Shown here in pieces: positions 7,505-16,165 of a DNA stretch of 64,000 nt. Made by a program: the position numbers and the translations under genes. This DNA comes from an uncultured Corynebacterium sp. (GTDB lineage: Bacteria; Actinomycetota; Actinomycetes; Mycobacteriales; Mycobacteriaceae), in the NCBI RefSeq assembly GCF_946222835.1, contig NZ_CAMIHD010000001.1:1-64000 (forward strand), given 5' to 3'. The notes below the pieces were generated by a model. That model was not told where the DNA came from. It did no database searches and saw only the letters and a list, made by a program, of their open reading frames with translations. Numbering within the stretch: position 1 is the stretch's first letter; each line of letters opens with the position of its first letter.

Positions 7505-8392
7505 CTACTTCTTTTTATCTTTCTTCTTGCCCTTCTTGGAGGTTTTCTTCGCCGTCTTGTGCTCGGACTTGCGTTCCAGCTTGGCGGCGACGTCCGGTAC
7601 GTAGCGGAACTCTTCGCGTGCTGGGCGCTCGTAGGTCTCGCCATCAGACTCAGGGCGCTGCGGGATTTCCGGCATCTTGCGCTCGATCTTCTCGTAGGGA
7701 ATGGTGCTGAGAAGGTGCGAGATGACATTGATACGCGAGCGCTTCTTATCCTCCGATTCCACGGTGTACCACGGCGCGGTCGGGGTATCGGTGTGAATGA
7801 ACATGGCATCCTTGGCACGGGAGTAGTCTTCCCAGCGGGTAATGGATTGCAGATCCATAGGGGAGAGCTTCCACCGGCGCAGCGGATCATTGCGCCGGGA
7901 CTCAAAGCGCTTAATCTGCTCCTCATCGGAGACCGAGAACCAGTACTTGCACAGCATGATGCCGTCTTCTACCAGCATCTGCTCAAAGGTAGGTGCCTGG
8001 TGGAGGAAGCGGACGTATTCCTGATCGGTGCAAAAGCCCATGACACGTTCGACACCGGCGCGGTTGTACCAAGAGCGGTCAAAGATGACAATTTCGCCCT
8101 TCGTTGGCAGCTTTTCCACATAGCGCTGGAAGTACCACTGGCCCTGCTCACGGGAGTTAGGGGCGGGCAGCGCCTCGACGCGGCAGGTACGTGGGTTGAG
8201 GTACTGGGTGATGCGCTTAATCGCGGAGCCCTTGCCGGCGGCGTCGCGACCCTCCATGATGATGACGACGCGGGCGCCGGTTTCAACGACCCACTGCTGC
8301 ATGTCCACGAGTTCTGCCTGAAGGCGCTCGAGTTCCTTCTCGTAGGCCTTCTTGTTGAGTTTCTTAGGGGCTTTACTGCTCTTTGTGCTCAT
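7505..8392 (-). CDS. ppk2: Polyphosphate kinase 2 (PPK2 family)
   Basis: The 295-aa protein contains the PPK2 Walker A-like loop (MEGRDAAGKGSAIKR, about residue 47), the lid and catalytic region FDRSWYNRAGVERVMGF, and WEDYSRAKDAMF. PPK2 enzymes move the terminal phosphate of polyphosphate to nucleoside mono- or diphosphates, or the reverse, in the cytoplasm. The C-terminal 25 residues are almost all Lys (KTAKKTSKKGKKKDKKK), an unusual polycationic tail that could bind polyphosphate. The gene stands alone, 29 bases downstream of the kinase gene start. The class I (ADP/GDP) versus class II (AMP) preference is not decided. Confidence 0.92.
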   Translation of the reverse strand: MSTKSSKAPKKLNKKAYEKELERLQAELVDMQQWVVETGARVVIIMEGRDAAGKGSAIKRITQYLNPRTCRVEALPAPNSREQGQWYFQRYVEKLPTKGEIVIFDRSWYNRAGVERVMGFCTDQEYVRFLHQAPTFEQMLVEDGIMLCKYWFSVSDEEQIKRFESRRNDPLRRWKLSPMDLQSITRWEDYSRAKDAMFIHTDTPTAPWYTVESEDKKRSRINVISHLLSTIPYEKIERKMPEIPQRPESDGETYERPAREEFRYVPDVAAKLERKSEHKTAKKTSKKGKKKDKKK

Positions 8393-8468
8393 TGTCTCAG
8401 CTTAACCGCCGTTGATAGCAGGGGAGAAAACTGCAACGCCCTCGTTGGAGTGAGAACCTGGGCACAGC

Positions 8469-9329
8469 TTAAGAACATGTGCAGTCTGGGCCGCAGCCAG
8501 CCTCGCCATAACGCGTGGTATTTGAAATATGTCCCAAGCCTTCGATGGCGATGGTGACGTTTTGTCCATCCTCGATAAATTGCTGTGGAGTGCGGGCAAA
8601 GCCCACGCCTTCCGGTGTGCCGGTAACGATGACATCGCCTGGATTAAGCGGATAGAGCTGCGAGCAAAACTCGATCAGCTCAGCGATGGAAAAGATAAGG
8701 TCATCGGTATTATCGCGCTGCCTTTCCTCCCCGTCTACGGAAGTGGTAAGTAGGGCACCGGACCCGGGTGACCACCCATCCGCGGTGGTTAACCAGGGGC
8801 CGAAGCCGGCGGTGCGATAAAAGGATTTACCGGCGTGGAATTGGCTAGTTTGGCGCTGGAAATCACGCAGTGTGTAATCATTCATAATGGCGTAGCCGGC
8901 CACGTGTTTTAGGGCTTCATCTTGGCTGACGCGGTGGGCGCGCTCGCCGATAATGACCGCTAATTCTCCTTCATAATCCAGCTTCTGTGTGGCATATTCT
9001 GGAATGAAGACATCATCATAGGGTCCGGTGAGGGCATCGGCGAACTTGATGAACAAGGTAGGGTGCGCGGGGAATTCGCGTCCCATTTCGCGGATGTGCT
9101 TGGCGTAATTGAGCCCGACGCAGATAACCTTGCCGGGATTCGGTACTACGGCCTCCAAGTCAGCGTGATCGAAGACCACAGGTTCGCCGGAAAGCTGCGC
9201 GGCCTTTTGCCATTCTTCGCTGCGTAGCAGCTGGCCCACATCCTCATAATCCAACTCGACGCCTACATTATCGCCGTCGATGCGGATAGCGGAGGTGCCA
9301 AAGCCGGTGCGTAGGGTAGCCAGTTTCAT
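8469..9329 (-). CDS. Fumarylacetoacetate hydrolase (FAH) family protein
   Basis: The start is at ATG 9329 (MKLATLRTGFG), giving 286 aa, the usual length for this family. The core has GLNYAKHIREMG and FIKFADALTGPYDD, and the metal ligands of the FAH fold are in DYEGELAVIIGE. The glycine-rich VTGTPEGVGFARTP follows near the C-terminus. Relatives hydrolyse fumarylpyruvate, acylpyruvates or decarboxylate oxaloacetate, in aromatic or amino acid breakdown. No aromatic pathway genes are nearby, so the substrate is open. The last residues are Cys-rich (CGPDCTC), an odd tail that could bind metal. Confidence 0.85.
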   Translation of the reverse strand: MKLATLRTGFGTSAIRIDGDNVGVELDYEDVGQLLRSEEWQKAAQLSGEPVVFDHADLEAVVPNPGKVICVGLNYAKHIREMGREFPAHPTLFIKFADALTGPYDDVFIPEYATQKLDYEGELAVIIGERAHRVSQDEALKHVAGYAIMNDYTLRDFQRQTSQFHAGKSFYRTAGFGPWLTTADGWSPGSGALLTTSVDGEERQRDNTDDLIFSIAELIEFCSQLYPLNPGDVIVTGTPEGVGFARTPQQFIEDGQNVTIAIEGLGHISNTTRYGEAGCGPDCTCS

Positions 9330-9334
9330 GGCGA

Positions 9335-9865
9335 CTATATTACGCGCAGGATCTCTTCCACCGCGTTGGCGCAGATGATGGGAATCTCCACCTTTTCTTG
9401 CTTTGCCCAAGGCTTGAGCACAAACGACGCCGGATCCATGCGTCCAGGCGGGCGTCCGATTCCTACCGAAAGCCGCTGATAGTCTTTGGTGCCCAGGGAT
9501 TTTGTGGTAGAACGCAGGCCATTGTGGCCATGGTCGCCCCCGCCTTGACGCAGCTTAATGGTGCCGAAATCAAGTTCCAGCTCATCGTGAATAACGATGA
9601 TGTCGGTAGGGGAAAGGTGAAAATATTGGCTTAGGGCTTTGATTGGCCCGCCGGAGAGGTTCATGAACGACCGTGGCTTAGCACAGATAATCTTGCGGCC
9701 GCCTACCATGCCCTCGGCGACCTCGGTATTGGTCTTTTTATGTACCGAAAAGCTGCTCATGAGCTCGCCAACGAGTTCATCAGCTACATCGAAGCCAATA
9801 TTGTGGCGGGTTCCTGCGTACTTGGGGCCAGGGTTGCCAAGGCCTACTACGAGAAGTGGAGTCAC
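9335..9865 (-). CDS. pth: Peptidyl-tRNA hydrolase
   Basis: This enzyme releases tRNA from peptidyl-tRNA that drops off the ribosome. The sequence shows the N-terminal LLVVGLGNPGPKYAGTRHNI with the catalytic His, SFMNLSGGPI, the Asp in IIVIHDELELDFG, and GGGDHGHNGLRS. GTG 9865 is chosen as start (176 aa), because extending further upstream would run through the hairpin terminator at 9903-9936; the ribosome site is weak. The gene follows rplY on the minus strand, the same pairing as in M. tuberculosis (rplY-pth). Confidence 0.93.
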   Translation of the reverse strand: MTPLLVVGLGNPGPKYAGTRHNIGFDVADELVGELMSSFSVHKKTNTEVAEGMVGGRKIICAKPRSFMNLSGGPIKALSQYFHLSPTDIIVIHDELELDFGTIKLRQGGGDHGHNGLRSTTKSLGTKDYQRLSVGIGRPPGRMDPASFVLKPWAKQEKVEIPIICANAVEEILRVI

Positions 9866-9902
9866 GCGTTCAATTGTCTCATAGGTGCCAAGAAATACGG
9901 CA

Positions 9903-9936
9903 AGGCCGCCGCGAGAAGAGATTCTCACGGCGGCCT
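9903..9936 (-). terminator. Strong hairpin after rplY
   Basis: A 9-bp stem (AGGCCGCCG/CGGCGGCCT) continues through a one-base mismatch into five more pairs (GAGAA/TTCTC) with a GAGA loop. It lies between the rplY stop (9958) and pth. The downstream T content is modest, so it may act as an attenuator as well as a terminator. Confidence 0.6.
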
Positions 9937-9957
9937 ACGCGCTTGAAGGGGAGGGGA

Positions 9958-10608
9958 TTACTTCTCGGAGTCGGAGGACTTTTCGTCCTCATCTGCGGAC
10001 TCGGCGCCAGCGTCAGCGCCGCCTTCCTCAGCAGCCTCGGCTGCTTCCTCGAGCTCCTCATCAACCTCAGGCAGGGAGATGGAGACGATAACGGTGTCTT
10101 CCTCTGCCACCAGGGTGGTATCTTCCGGCATGGTGACGTCGGCAGCGGTGATAACTGCGCCATCCTCGAGGCCCTCGATGGAAACCTCGAGCTCCTCCGG
10201 AATGTTCAGTACGTCTGCCTCAACCAGCAGTACGTCAGCATCCTGGATGTGCATGGTGCCTGGGGCCGGCTCGCCGGTCAGGGTAACCGGAACCTCAACC
10301 TCAACCTTCTCGCCACGCTTAATAGCAAGCAGGTCAACGTGGTCGATGTCGAAGGTCAAAACATTCTGGTCAACGTGCTTAACCATGGTCAGGTACTGCT
10401 CGCCGTCGATCTCCAGCTCCAGAACGGCGTTGACACCGTTGTTGCGGACGAGGGACTGGATGTCCAGCAGCGGAACTGCGAAGTGGACTGGTTCCTGGTG
10501 GGAACCGTAGATGACGCCCGGGACCTTCCAGTCGCGGCGCAGGCGGCGTGCGACACCCTTGCCAAACTCGGTACGTGCTTCAGCCTTAATTACTGGGCGC
10601 TGTGCCAT
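9958..10608 (-). CDS. rplY: 50S ribosomal protein L25 (general stress protein Ctc form)
   Basis: The 216-aa product has an N-terminal L25 5S-rRNA-binding domain (about 1-95, VIKAEARTEFGKGVARRLRR and GVIYGSHQEP) and the C-terminal beta domain of the long Ctc type (about 96-185). It ends in a strongly acidic Glu/Ala/Asp tail (EELEEAAEAAEEGG and beyond). GGAGAATGAAGC precedes the ATG. L25 binds 5S rRNA in the large subunit. A leader of about 120-250 bases with a hairpin at 10666-10702 precedes it. Confidence 0.95.
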   Translation of the reverse strand: MAQRPVIKAEARTEFGKGVARRLRRDWKVPGVIYGSHQEPVHFAVPLLDIQSLVRNNGVNAVLELEIDGEQYLTMVKHVDQNVLTFDIDHVDLLAIKRGEKVEVEVPVTLTGEPAPGTMHIQDADVLLVEADVLNIPEELEVSIEGLEDGAVITAADVTMPEDTTLVAEEDTVIVSISLPEVDEELEEAAEAAEEGGADAGAESADEDEKSSDSEK

Positions 10609-10665
10609 GCTTCATTCTCCTTAGTCAAAGTAGTGCGGCGCGGCCAACGCGATAAAACGACGAAA

Positions 10666-10702
10666 GCCTGCCGATGGACGTCTTGGACGAGTCATCGCAG
10701 GC
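10666..10702 (-). other. Hairpin in the rplY leader
   Basis: The segments at 10666-10676 and 10693-10702 pair (GCCTGCCGATG against CATCGCAGGC, one bulge). On the minus strand the stem is followed by CTTTCGTCGTTTTA. It could be a leftover terminator or a leader structure controlling rplY. The start of transcription is not known. Confidence 0.35.
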
Positions 10703-10812
10703 GTATATAAAAGCAACGTGCTCTAACTTCAATCGCGTCGATAACGGCTTCCTCATCCTGAGGTCGCCCTCGCCGAGACTGAGTTAGATTAGCACGTGTA
10801 CCGTCAGCAAAT

Positions 10813-10843
10813 CAAAAGCCGCCGAAGTGAATTCTCGGCGGCT
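10813..10843 (-). terminator. Rho-independent terminator after prs
   Basis: A perfect 9-bp stem (AGCCGCCGA/TCGGCGGCT, 10817-10825 and 10835-10843) with a 9-base loop is followed on the minus strand by TTTTGATTT. It lies 19 bases past the prs stop codon and ends the glmU-prs transcript. Confidence 0.85.
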
Positions 10844-10861
10844 AGTGATAGTAGAACATCC

Positions 10862-11836
10862 TTAAGCGCGGTCAAACAAGGTGGTTACAGAACCGTTCTC
10901 GAAGATCTCGTGGATGGTCTGTGCCAAAAGCGGTGCAATGGACAGCACCGTGAGGTTGGACCAGCCCTCGGTGGACTGCGGCAGGGTATCGGTGGTGATA
11001 ACTTCCTCCGCACCGCATTCAGAAAGGCGCTCGCGAGCGGGATCGGAGAAGACGCCGTGGGTGCAGGCAATGATGACCTTCTTGGCGCCGGCGTCCTTTA
11101 GCACGCGCACGGCGCCGGCAATGGTGCCGCCGGTGTCAATCATGTCGTCGAGAAGCACGCAGTCTTTGCCCTCAACATCGCCGACCACGCGGTTGGACAC
11201 CGTCTTATTGGCCTCGGTATTGGAGCGGGTCTTGTGGACGAAGGCCAGCGGTGCATCGCCCAAGTCATGGGCCCACTTTTCCGCAACCTTCACACGGCCA
11301 GCATCCGGGGAGACCACGGTGATGTTATCGGTGGCGTACTTGGACTTGATGTAATCGGTCAGGATGGGCTGAGCGTGCATGTGATCAACCGGGCCATCGA
11401 AGAAGCCCTGAATCTGATCGGTGTGCAGGTCCACAGAGACGATGCGGTCCGCGCCGGCTGCCTGCAGGAGGTCTGCCACTAGGCGAGCGGAAATCGGCTC
11501 GCGGCCCAAGTGCTTCTTATCCTGGCGTGCATAGGGATAGAAGGGCAGGATGGCAGTGATGCGCTTCGCGGAGCCGCGCTTGAGAGCATCAATCATGATG
11601 AGCTGCTCCACCAGCCACTTATTGAGTGGCTGAGTGTGCGACTGCATTACGAAACAGTCTGCACCACGCACGGACTCTTCAAAGCGGATAAAGATTTCGC
11701 CGTTAGCGAAATCGCGGGCGGTAGTAGGAACCAGATCCGTCTTCAGCTCCTTAGCCACAGCCTCCGTCAGCTCTGGGTGTGCACGCCCAGAGAAGAGCTT
11801 CATGTTCTTGCTGCTACCAGTTACCTTGCCAGTCAT
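10862..11836 (-). CDS. prs: Ribose-phosphate pyrophosphokinase (PRPP synthetase)
   Basis: The 324-aa enzyme makes phosphoribosyl pyrophosphate from ribose 5-phosphate and ATP for nucleotide, His and Trp synthesis and, in this order, for decaprenylphosphoryl arabinose. It shows the N-terminal FSGRAHPELTEAVA, FYPYARQDKKHLGREPISA, the metal-binding SVDLHTDQIQGFF, the flexible-loop region VVSPDAGRVKVAEKWA, and the PRPP-binding loop LLDDMIDTGGTIA. It follows glmU by 15 bases on the minus strand, an order shared with mycobacteria. Confidence 0.96.
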   Translation of the reverse strand: MTGKVTGSSKNMKLFSGRAHPELTEAVAKELKTDLVPTTARDFANGEIFIRFEESVRGADCFVMQSHTQPLNKWLVEQLIMIDALKRGSAKRITAILPFYPYARQDKKHLGREPISARLVADLLQAAGADRIVSVDLHTDQIQGFFDGPVDHMHAQPILTDYIKSKYATDNITVVSPDAGRVKVAEKWAHDLGDAPLAFVHKTRSNTEANKTVSNRVVGDVEGKDCVLLDDMIDTGGTIAGAVRVLKDAGAKKVIIACTHGVFSDPARERLSECGAEEVITTDTLPQSTEGWSNLTVLSIAPLLAQTIHEIFENGSVTTLFDRA

Positions 11837-11851
11837 GGGAGAATATGCCCC

Positions 11852-13297
11852 TTACTTTTCGTTGTCCTGCGCACGGGCTGCGGCCTCAGCCGCGGGAGTA
11901 CCCGGACGCTTCTTTTGAACCCAGCCCTCGATGTTGCGCTGTTTGCCACCGGAGACTGCGAGTGCTCCCGCAGGAACATCGTCCTTAATTACTGTACCCG
12001 CACCGGAGTACGCGCCATCACCGACATTGACCGGAGCGATAAACATTGTGTCAGAACCGGTGCGCACGTGGCTGCCGATGGTGGTGTGGTGCTTGTTTAC
12101 TCCGTCGTAGTTTACAAAGACGGAAGAGGCGCCAATATTGGACTGCTCGCCCACGGTGGCGTCACCGATATAGGTCAGGTGCGGTACCTTGGAGCCGCGG
12201 CCAATCTGTGCATTCTTTGCCTCTACGAAGCCGCCGAGCTTTCCGTCCTCGCCCACCACGGTCTTCGGGCGGATATAGGTAAACGGGCCGACCTTAGCGT
12301 TGGTGCCGATGACAGAATCGCTGCCATGGGTGCGCACAACGGAAGCGCCCTCGCCCACCTGCATATTGGTCAGGGTGGTGTCAGGACCAATCTCGGTATT
12401 ATCGGCGATGCTGGTCGCTCCCCACAGCTGGGTGCCGGGGTGAATGATGACATCGGAGCCCACCGTGACATTGACCCCAATCCAGGTGGTCTCCGGATCA
12501 ACGATGGTGGCTCCACCGCGCATCGCCTTTTCTACCGTGCGGCGGTTGAGCTCGCGGCCGGCAGCGGCGAGCTGCACGCGGTCATTGACGCCCGCCAGCT
12601 CGGCCGGATCCGCTGCCACATGCGCGCCGACGCCGTGTCCAGCGGTGCGGGCAATCTCGAGCACATCGGTGATATATAGCTCGCCCTGGGCGTTATTGGA
12701 GTCGAGCTTCTGGAGGGCGTCGGCAAGCACGCGGCCGTCAAAAGCGAAGACGCCGGAGTTAACCTCGTTGACCTGGCGCTGTTCTTCGGTGGCATCTTTT
12801 TGCTCGACAATGGCAGATACGCTGCCGTCCTCAGCGCGGATGATACGGCCGTAGCCGGTGGGATCCTCCAAACGCATGGATAGCACCGTTACCGCATTGC
12901 CCTGCTCGGTGTGGGTAGCGCGCAGGCCCTCGATGGTCTCTGGGGTAAGCAGTGGTACGTCGCCATTAGTGACGATGATGGTGCCCTCGAATTCCGGAAT
13001 CGGCTCCAAGCCGCAAGCCACTGCGTGGCCGGTTCCCAGCTGCTCTTCCTGCACCGCTTGCAGCACCTCGCAGTCCAGCTCTTGGGCGATGGCATCCACG
13101 GCGGGGGAGACCTGGTCGCGCTGGTGGCCTACCACCGTGACAATGCGTTCCGGATTAATCCCGGCCGCGGCATGCAGGGCGTGGCTGAGCAAGCTGCGCC
13201 CGCCAATCTCATGCAAGGTCTTCTGCTTAGTGGATTTCATGCGGGTGCCGGCGCCAGCCGCAAGGACGACTACAGCACACGAGGTTGTTGCTACCAC
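11852..13297 (-). CDS. glmU: Bifunctional GlmU: GlcN-1-P acetyltransferase / GlcNAc-1-P uridylyltransferase
   Basis: The 481-aa protein makes UDP-GlcNAc for peptidoglycan. The N-terminal pyrophosphorylase domain (to about 240) has LAAGAGTRMKSTKQKTLHEIGG, with the conserved Arg and Lys, then GTGHAV and NGDVPLL. The C-terminal half is a left-handed beta-helix with hexapeptide repeats and the acetyltransferase residues around GGFVEAKNAQIGRGSKVPHL and NYDGVNKHHT. Start is GTG 13297; AGGAG lies 12 bases upstream, a long spacing. The C-terminal tail after the helix is short and basic. Cotranscribed with prs. Confidence 0.96.
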   Translation of the reverse strand: MVATTSCAVVVLAAGAGTRMKSTKQKTLHEIGGRSLLSHALHAAAGINPERIVTVVGHQRDQVSPAVDAIAQELDCEVLQAVQEEQLGTGHAVACGLEPIPEFEGTIIVTNGDVPLLTPETIEGLRATHTEQGNAVTVLSMRLEDPTGYGRIIRAEDGSVSAIVEQKDATEEQRQVNEVNSGVFAFDGRVLADALQKLDSNNAQGELYITDVLEIARTAGHGVGAHVAADPAELAGVNDRVQLAAAGRELNRRTVEKAMRGGATIVDPETTWIGVNVTVGSDVIIHPGTQLWGATSIADNTEIGPDTTLTNMQVGEGASVVRTHGSDSVIGTNAKVGPFTYIRPKTVVGEDGKLGGFVEAKNAQIGRGSKVPHLTYIGDATVGEQSNIGASSVFVNYDGVNKHHTTIGSHVRTGSDTMFIAPVNVGDGAYSGAGTVIKDDVPAGALAVSGGKQRNIEGWVQKKRPGTPAAEAAARAQDNEK

Positions 13298-13364
13298 GGG
13301 TTATTGAACTCCTGGGGTTGAGTCTGATTCTTATCCGGACTACATCCTATAGCCCGAGTGCGAT

Positions 13365-14561
13365 TTATGTGTGAGAAACCTCTTTCAGGCCGCGGGCGCG
13401 CCAAATACCAAGGAAACCTATCAGGGCAAGAAAGAGTAGTGCTGCCTCTGGTCCGGCCAGAGCAACCACGGAGGAAATGCCACCGACGATGAGCAAGATG
13501 ACGCCCATCATCGTATTGGCCGCACCTACATACTGGGTACGTTTATCGCCGCCGGCCATATCCACCACGTAGGTCTTACGTGCCACGCGAATGGCCGTGT
13601 GCGCTAGATTCACGGCGAAAAAGCCAATGGGCATGACCCAGGCATTGACCCCATCTGGGGCCCAATGTGAGCTGGCGACCAAGAGCACCAGCACGAGGGA
13701 GGCCACAGCCGCTCCTACAGCCATGGTGTTTTTGGAGGATTTATCCGAATACACCCCGGAGATTCGCCCTCCCACCAGCGAGGCTAGCCCTGAGGCAAGC
13801 ACGAATCCGTAGAGCCCGGAAAGGTTGCTGCTGAGCAGCACGATAAAGGAGGTAGATAGCGCCGAGACCAAAAGAAGCGCGCGGACGATGACAAAGTTGC
13901 GAAATTGTCCGTCGCTAGTAAAAAGCTGCCAGGTATCGCGCCACCATTGCTTATCGATGCCCCCTTCGGTTTCCTCTGGCACCGGCTCATCCACGCCCGA
14001 AAATACCCATGCGGCGATGGCCCATGTGGCCGCGCCAGCGCCAAGGACCGTACCCATCATGGGGATACTGAGCTCGCCCAAAAAGTAAAGGATAACGCCG
14101 GTCAGCAAAGTGGCACCGCCACCGAGCGCCGCCGCGCTACCGGTTACTCGGCCGCGCGCACCCTTCGAAATTGTGCGCGCCTGTACGTCCTTGCCCGCAA
14201 TAGAACATAATGCGCGGAAAAGGGAAAGGGCAGCCAAGGCCACCAGCGCCACCACGCCCAATAGTGCCCCGCGGGTAAAAAATGCCGCTAGCGCGATGAC
14301 CGCAGCGGATATCGCTTGGCCCAGCGAACCGATAATCCACAGGCGCTTGCGGGCCCTATGCGTGGTCACCCACGGGGTCAGCGCTGCCTGCGGCAGCATC
14401 GAACCAGATTCGCGAATAGGGGTGAGCAAACCGGTAAAGAACGCAGGTACGCCGGCCGCAGCAAAGAGGGCTGGCAGCACCGTCTTGGCCGCCACAATCT
14501 GATCGCCCAAATTTTGCAGGCCATTGGACCAGATGAAATACCGGGCATTGGATTGAGACAT
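13365..14561 (-). CDS. MFS transporter
   Basis: The 398-aa protein has about 12 hydrophobic segments in two groups of six, with a cytoplasmic loop near residue 195-215 (DEPVPEETEGGIDKQWW). The loop after helix 2 (TTHRARKRLW) resembles the MFS loop motif. It resembles MFS carriers of unknown substrate found in corynebacteria. It lies between glmU and the TRIC-type gene, which is transcribed away from it. The substrate cannot be deduced. Confidence 0.8.
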   Translation of the reverse strand: MSQSNARYFIWSNGLQNLGDQIVAAKTVLPALFAAAGVPAFFTGLLTPIRESGSMLPQAALTPWVTTHRARKRLWIIGSLGQAISAAVIALAAFFTRGALLGVVALVALAALSLFRALCSIAGKDVQARTISKGARGRVTGSAAALGGGATLLTGVILYFLGELSIPMMGTVLGAGAATWAIAAWVFSGVDEPVPEETEGGIDKQWWRDTWQLFTSDGQFRNFVIVRALLLVSALSTSFIVLLSSNLSGLYGFVLASGLASLVGGRISGVYSDKSSKNTMAVGAAVASLVLVLLVASSHWAPDGVNAWVMPIGFFAVNLAHTAIRVARKTYVVDMAGGDKRTQYVGAANTMMGVILLIVGGISSVVALAGPEAALLFLALIGFLGIWRARGLKEVSHT

Positions 14562-14683
14562 GAGAAATTCGATCTTTCAGAGAAATGAGTTGGTTAAATT
14601 AAAGCCATGCTGACACGCCGGAGACTAAAACACGGCCGCAGTCACGCCGAAATTCTACCCGCGCGGCAGGAGGCCTAAGAATC

Positions 14684-15400
14684 ATGCACGATGTCGATCC
14701 CCTCATCAATTCGCTTTATCAAGCCTTTGATCTCTTAGGGGTGATTTTGAACGGCATCATTGGCGGCACCCTTGCTCGCCGCCGCGAATTCGACATCGTT
14801 GGCTTTGTGTTCCTTGCGCTCTTTTCTGGCCTGGCAGGCGGCATGATTCGTGACATGCTCATCGGCGATGGGGCAGCGGCGGCGATTTCAGACCCGTGGT
14901 ACCTCGGACTCGCCTGTGGAGGCGCCCTCGTTGCGTTTCTTATCGATCTTAAGGGCAAGGCGTGGGAGCTTTTCCGCGAACATGGCGATGCCATCATCCT
15001 TGGCGTATGGTCCACTACCGGTTGCGTCAAGGCACTCACACACGGCATGCCACTTATTCCCTGCGTCTTCCTCGGCGTGCTTACTGCGGTGGGCGGCGGA
15101 ATGGTTCGCGATGTTGCTTCTGGGGAAATCCCCTCTATCTTCGGCGGCAGCCCCCTTTATGCCGTGCCGTCCATCCTGACCGGCGTCGTTATGGTGACCT
15201 TTGCCCACAACGGACAATTTGCCCTCGGCATGATCATTTCCCCCATCGTCGGAAGCGGCATGGCCATCTTGTCCTATTGGCGCGGCTGGGTGTTGCCCCG
15301 CGCTGGTGTAGCCCCCGTTAATTACACCGCGGCCCAAGTGGCTGCCATTGCGAAGAAAGCCGAGCTCAAAGGCTTTCGACGCGGCAGGAAGAAAAACTAA
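14684..15400 (+). CDS. TRIC-type cation channel family protein (UPF0126)
   Basis: The 238-aa membrane protein has about seven hydrophobic helices and two internal repeats, each with a glycine-rich kink followed by Arg-Asp (GLAGGMIRDML near residue 47 and VGGGMVRDVASGEIP near 143). This is the signature of prokaryotic trimeric intracellular cation channels, earlier called YicG/UPF0126. The C-terminus is basic (KKAELKGFRRGRKKN). AGGAGG lies just upstream of ATG 14684. It stops 5 bases before the 3' end of the opposing tRNA-Gln gene. Confidence 0.87.
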   Translation: MHDVDPLINSLYQAFDLLGVILNGIIGGTLARRREFDIVGFVFLALFSGLAGGMIRDMLIGDGAAAAISDPWYLGLACGGALVAFLIDLKGKAWELFREHGDAIILGVWSTTGCVKALTHGMPLIPCVFLGVLTAVGGGMVRDVASGEIPSIFGGSPLYAVPSILTGVVMVTFAHNGQFALGMIISPIVGSGMAILSYWRGWVLPRAGVAPVNYTAAQVAAIAKKAELKGFRRGRKKN

Positions 15401-15405
15401 AAAAG

Positions 15406-15477
15406 CTTCCCCACCAGGACTCGAACCTAGAATGACGGTACCAAAAACCGTAGTGTTGCCGATTACACCATGGGGAA
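15406..15477 (-). tRNA. tRNA-Gln (anticodon TTG)
   Basis: The minus strand folds as a 72-nt cloverleaf: acceptor TTCCCCA/TGGGGAA, D arm with GTGTAATCGGC, anticodon loop TTTTGGT in the stem ACGG/CCGT giving UUG, T loop TTCGAGT, discriminator G. CCA is not encoded. It lies alone between the TRIC-type gene and the TetR gene. Confidence 0.93.
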
Positions 15478-15559
15478 ACACAGCAAATGCTGTAGGCATA
15501 GCGTACCTGACGCCCCCGGGTAAATCACAAATTGCGTGGCAAAGGATAGGGTAGAGGGC

Positions 15560-16165
15560 ATGGCTCGACAAAGGATGACCGGCCGGGAACGCCGCGAACA
15601 ACTCATTTCCATCGGACGCGCCGCATTTGCGGAACTGGGCTTTGAAGGAACCAGCGTCGAAGAGATCGCGGCACGCGCCGGGGTATCCAAACCCGTTGTC
15701 TATGAGCACTTCGGGGGCAAGGAAGGCCTCTACGCGGTCGTCGTTGACCGCGAGATGCTAGCACTGGAAAAGGTAATTACTGATTCCTTGGAGACCGGAA
15801 GCTGGCGCGAGCGCATCGAGCAGGCCGTCATGGCCATTTTGACCTATGTCGAGGAAGAAACTGATGGCTTTCTCATCCTGGTGCGCGATGCCAAGCCCGG
15901 CGATGAGCGCAGCTTTTCCACGCTGTTGAACTCCGCCGTGGGCCAGGTTTCCTATATTTTGCGAGAAGCATTCGAGCACCGTGGCATCGACCCAGATTTG
16001 GCAGATATTTATGGCCAAGCATTGGTGGGAATGGTTTCAACCACGGCGCAATGGTGGCTGGATGAGCGCAACCCGGACAAGGAAGTCGTCGCCACGCATA
16101 TTGTCAATCTATGCTGGAATGGTTTGTCCGGTATGGAAGTAAAGCCCAAGCTAGGAGGCAAATAG
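15560..16165 (+). CDS. TetR/AcrR-family transcriptional regulator
   Basis: The 201-aa protein (start ATG 15560, MARQRMTGRERRE) has a typical TetR DNA-binding domain: RREQLISIGRAAFAELGFEG, then the HTH SVEEIAARAGVSKPVVYEHFGGKEGLY. The ligand-binding part is all-helical and I cannot name a ligand. The stop codon directly abuts the mfd ATG, and the mfd ribosome site lies inside this gene, so the two are cotranscribed. The same TetR-mfd pair occurs in M. tuberculosis (Rv1019-Rv1020). Another start at residue 6 (MTGRER) is possible. Confidence 0.88.
   Translation: MARQRMTGRERREQLISIGRAAFAELGFEGTSVEEIAARAGVSKPVVYEHFGGKEGLYAVVVDREMLALEKVITDSLETGSWRERIEQAVMAILTYVEEETDGFLILVRDAKPGDERSFSTLLNSAVGQVSYILREAFEHRGIDPDLADIYGQALVGMVSTTAQWWLDERNPDKEVVATHIVNLCWNGLSGMEVKPKLGGK

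Noticed and set aside
7499..8557. Long open frame (352 codons) antisense to ppk2
   Set aside because: ppk2 is complete on the other strand. The antisense frame has no motif and no start context.
11510..12679. Long open frame (389 codons) antisense to glmU
   Set aside because: glmU has all catalytic motifs and a conserved neighbourhood. The antisense frame is a GC-rich codon shadow with no recognisable domain.
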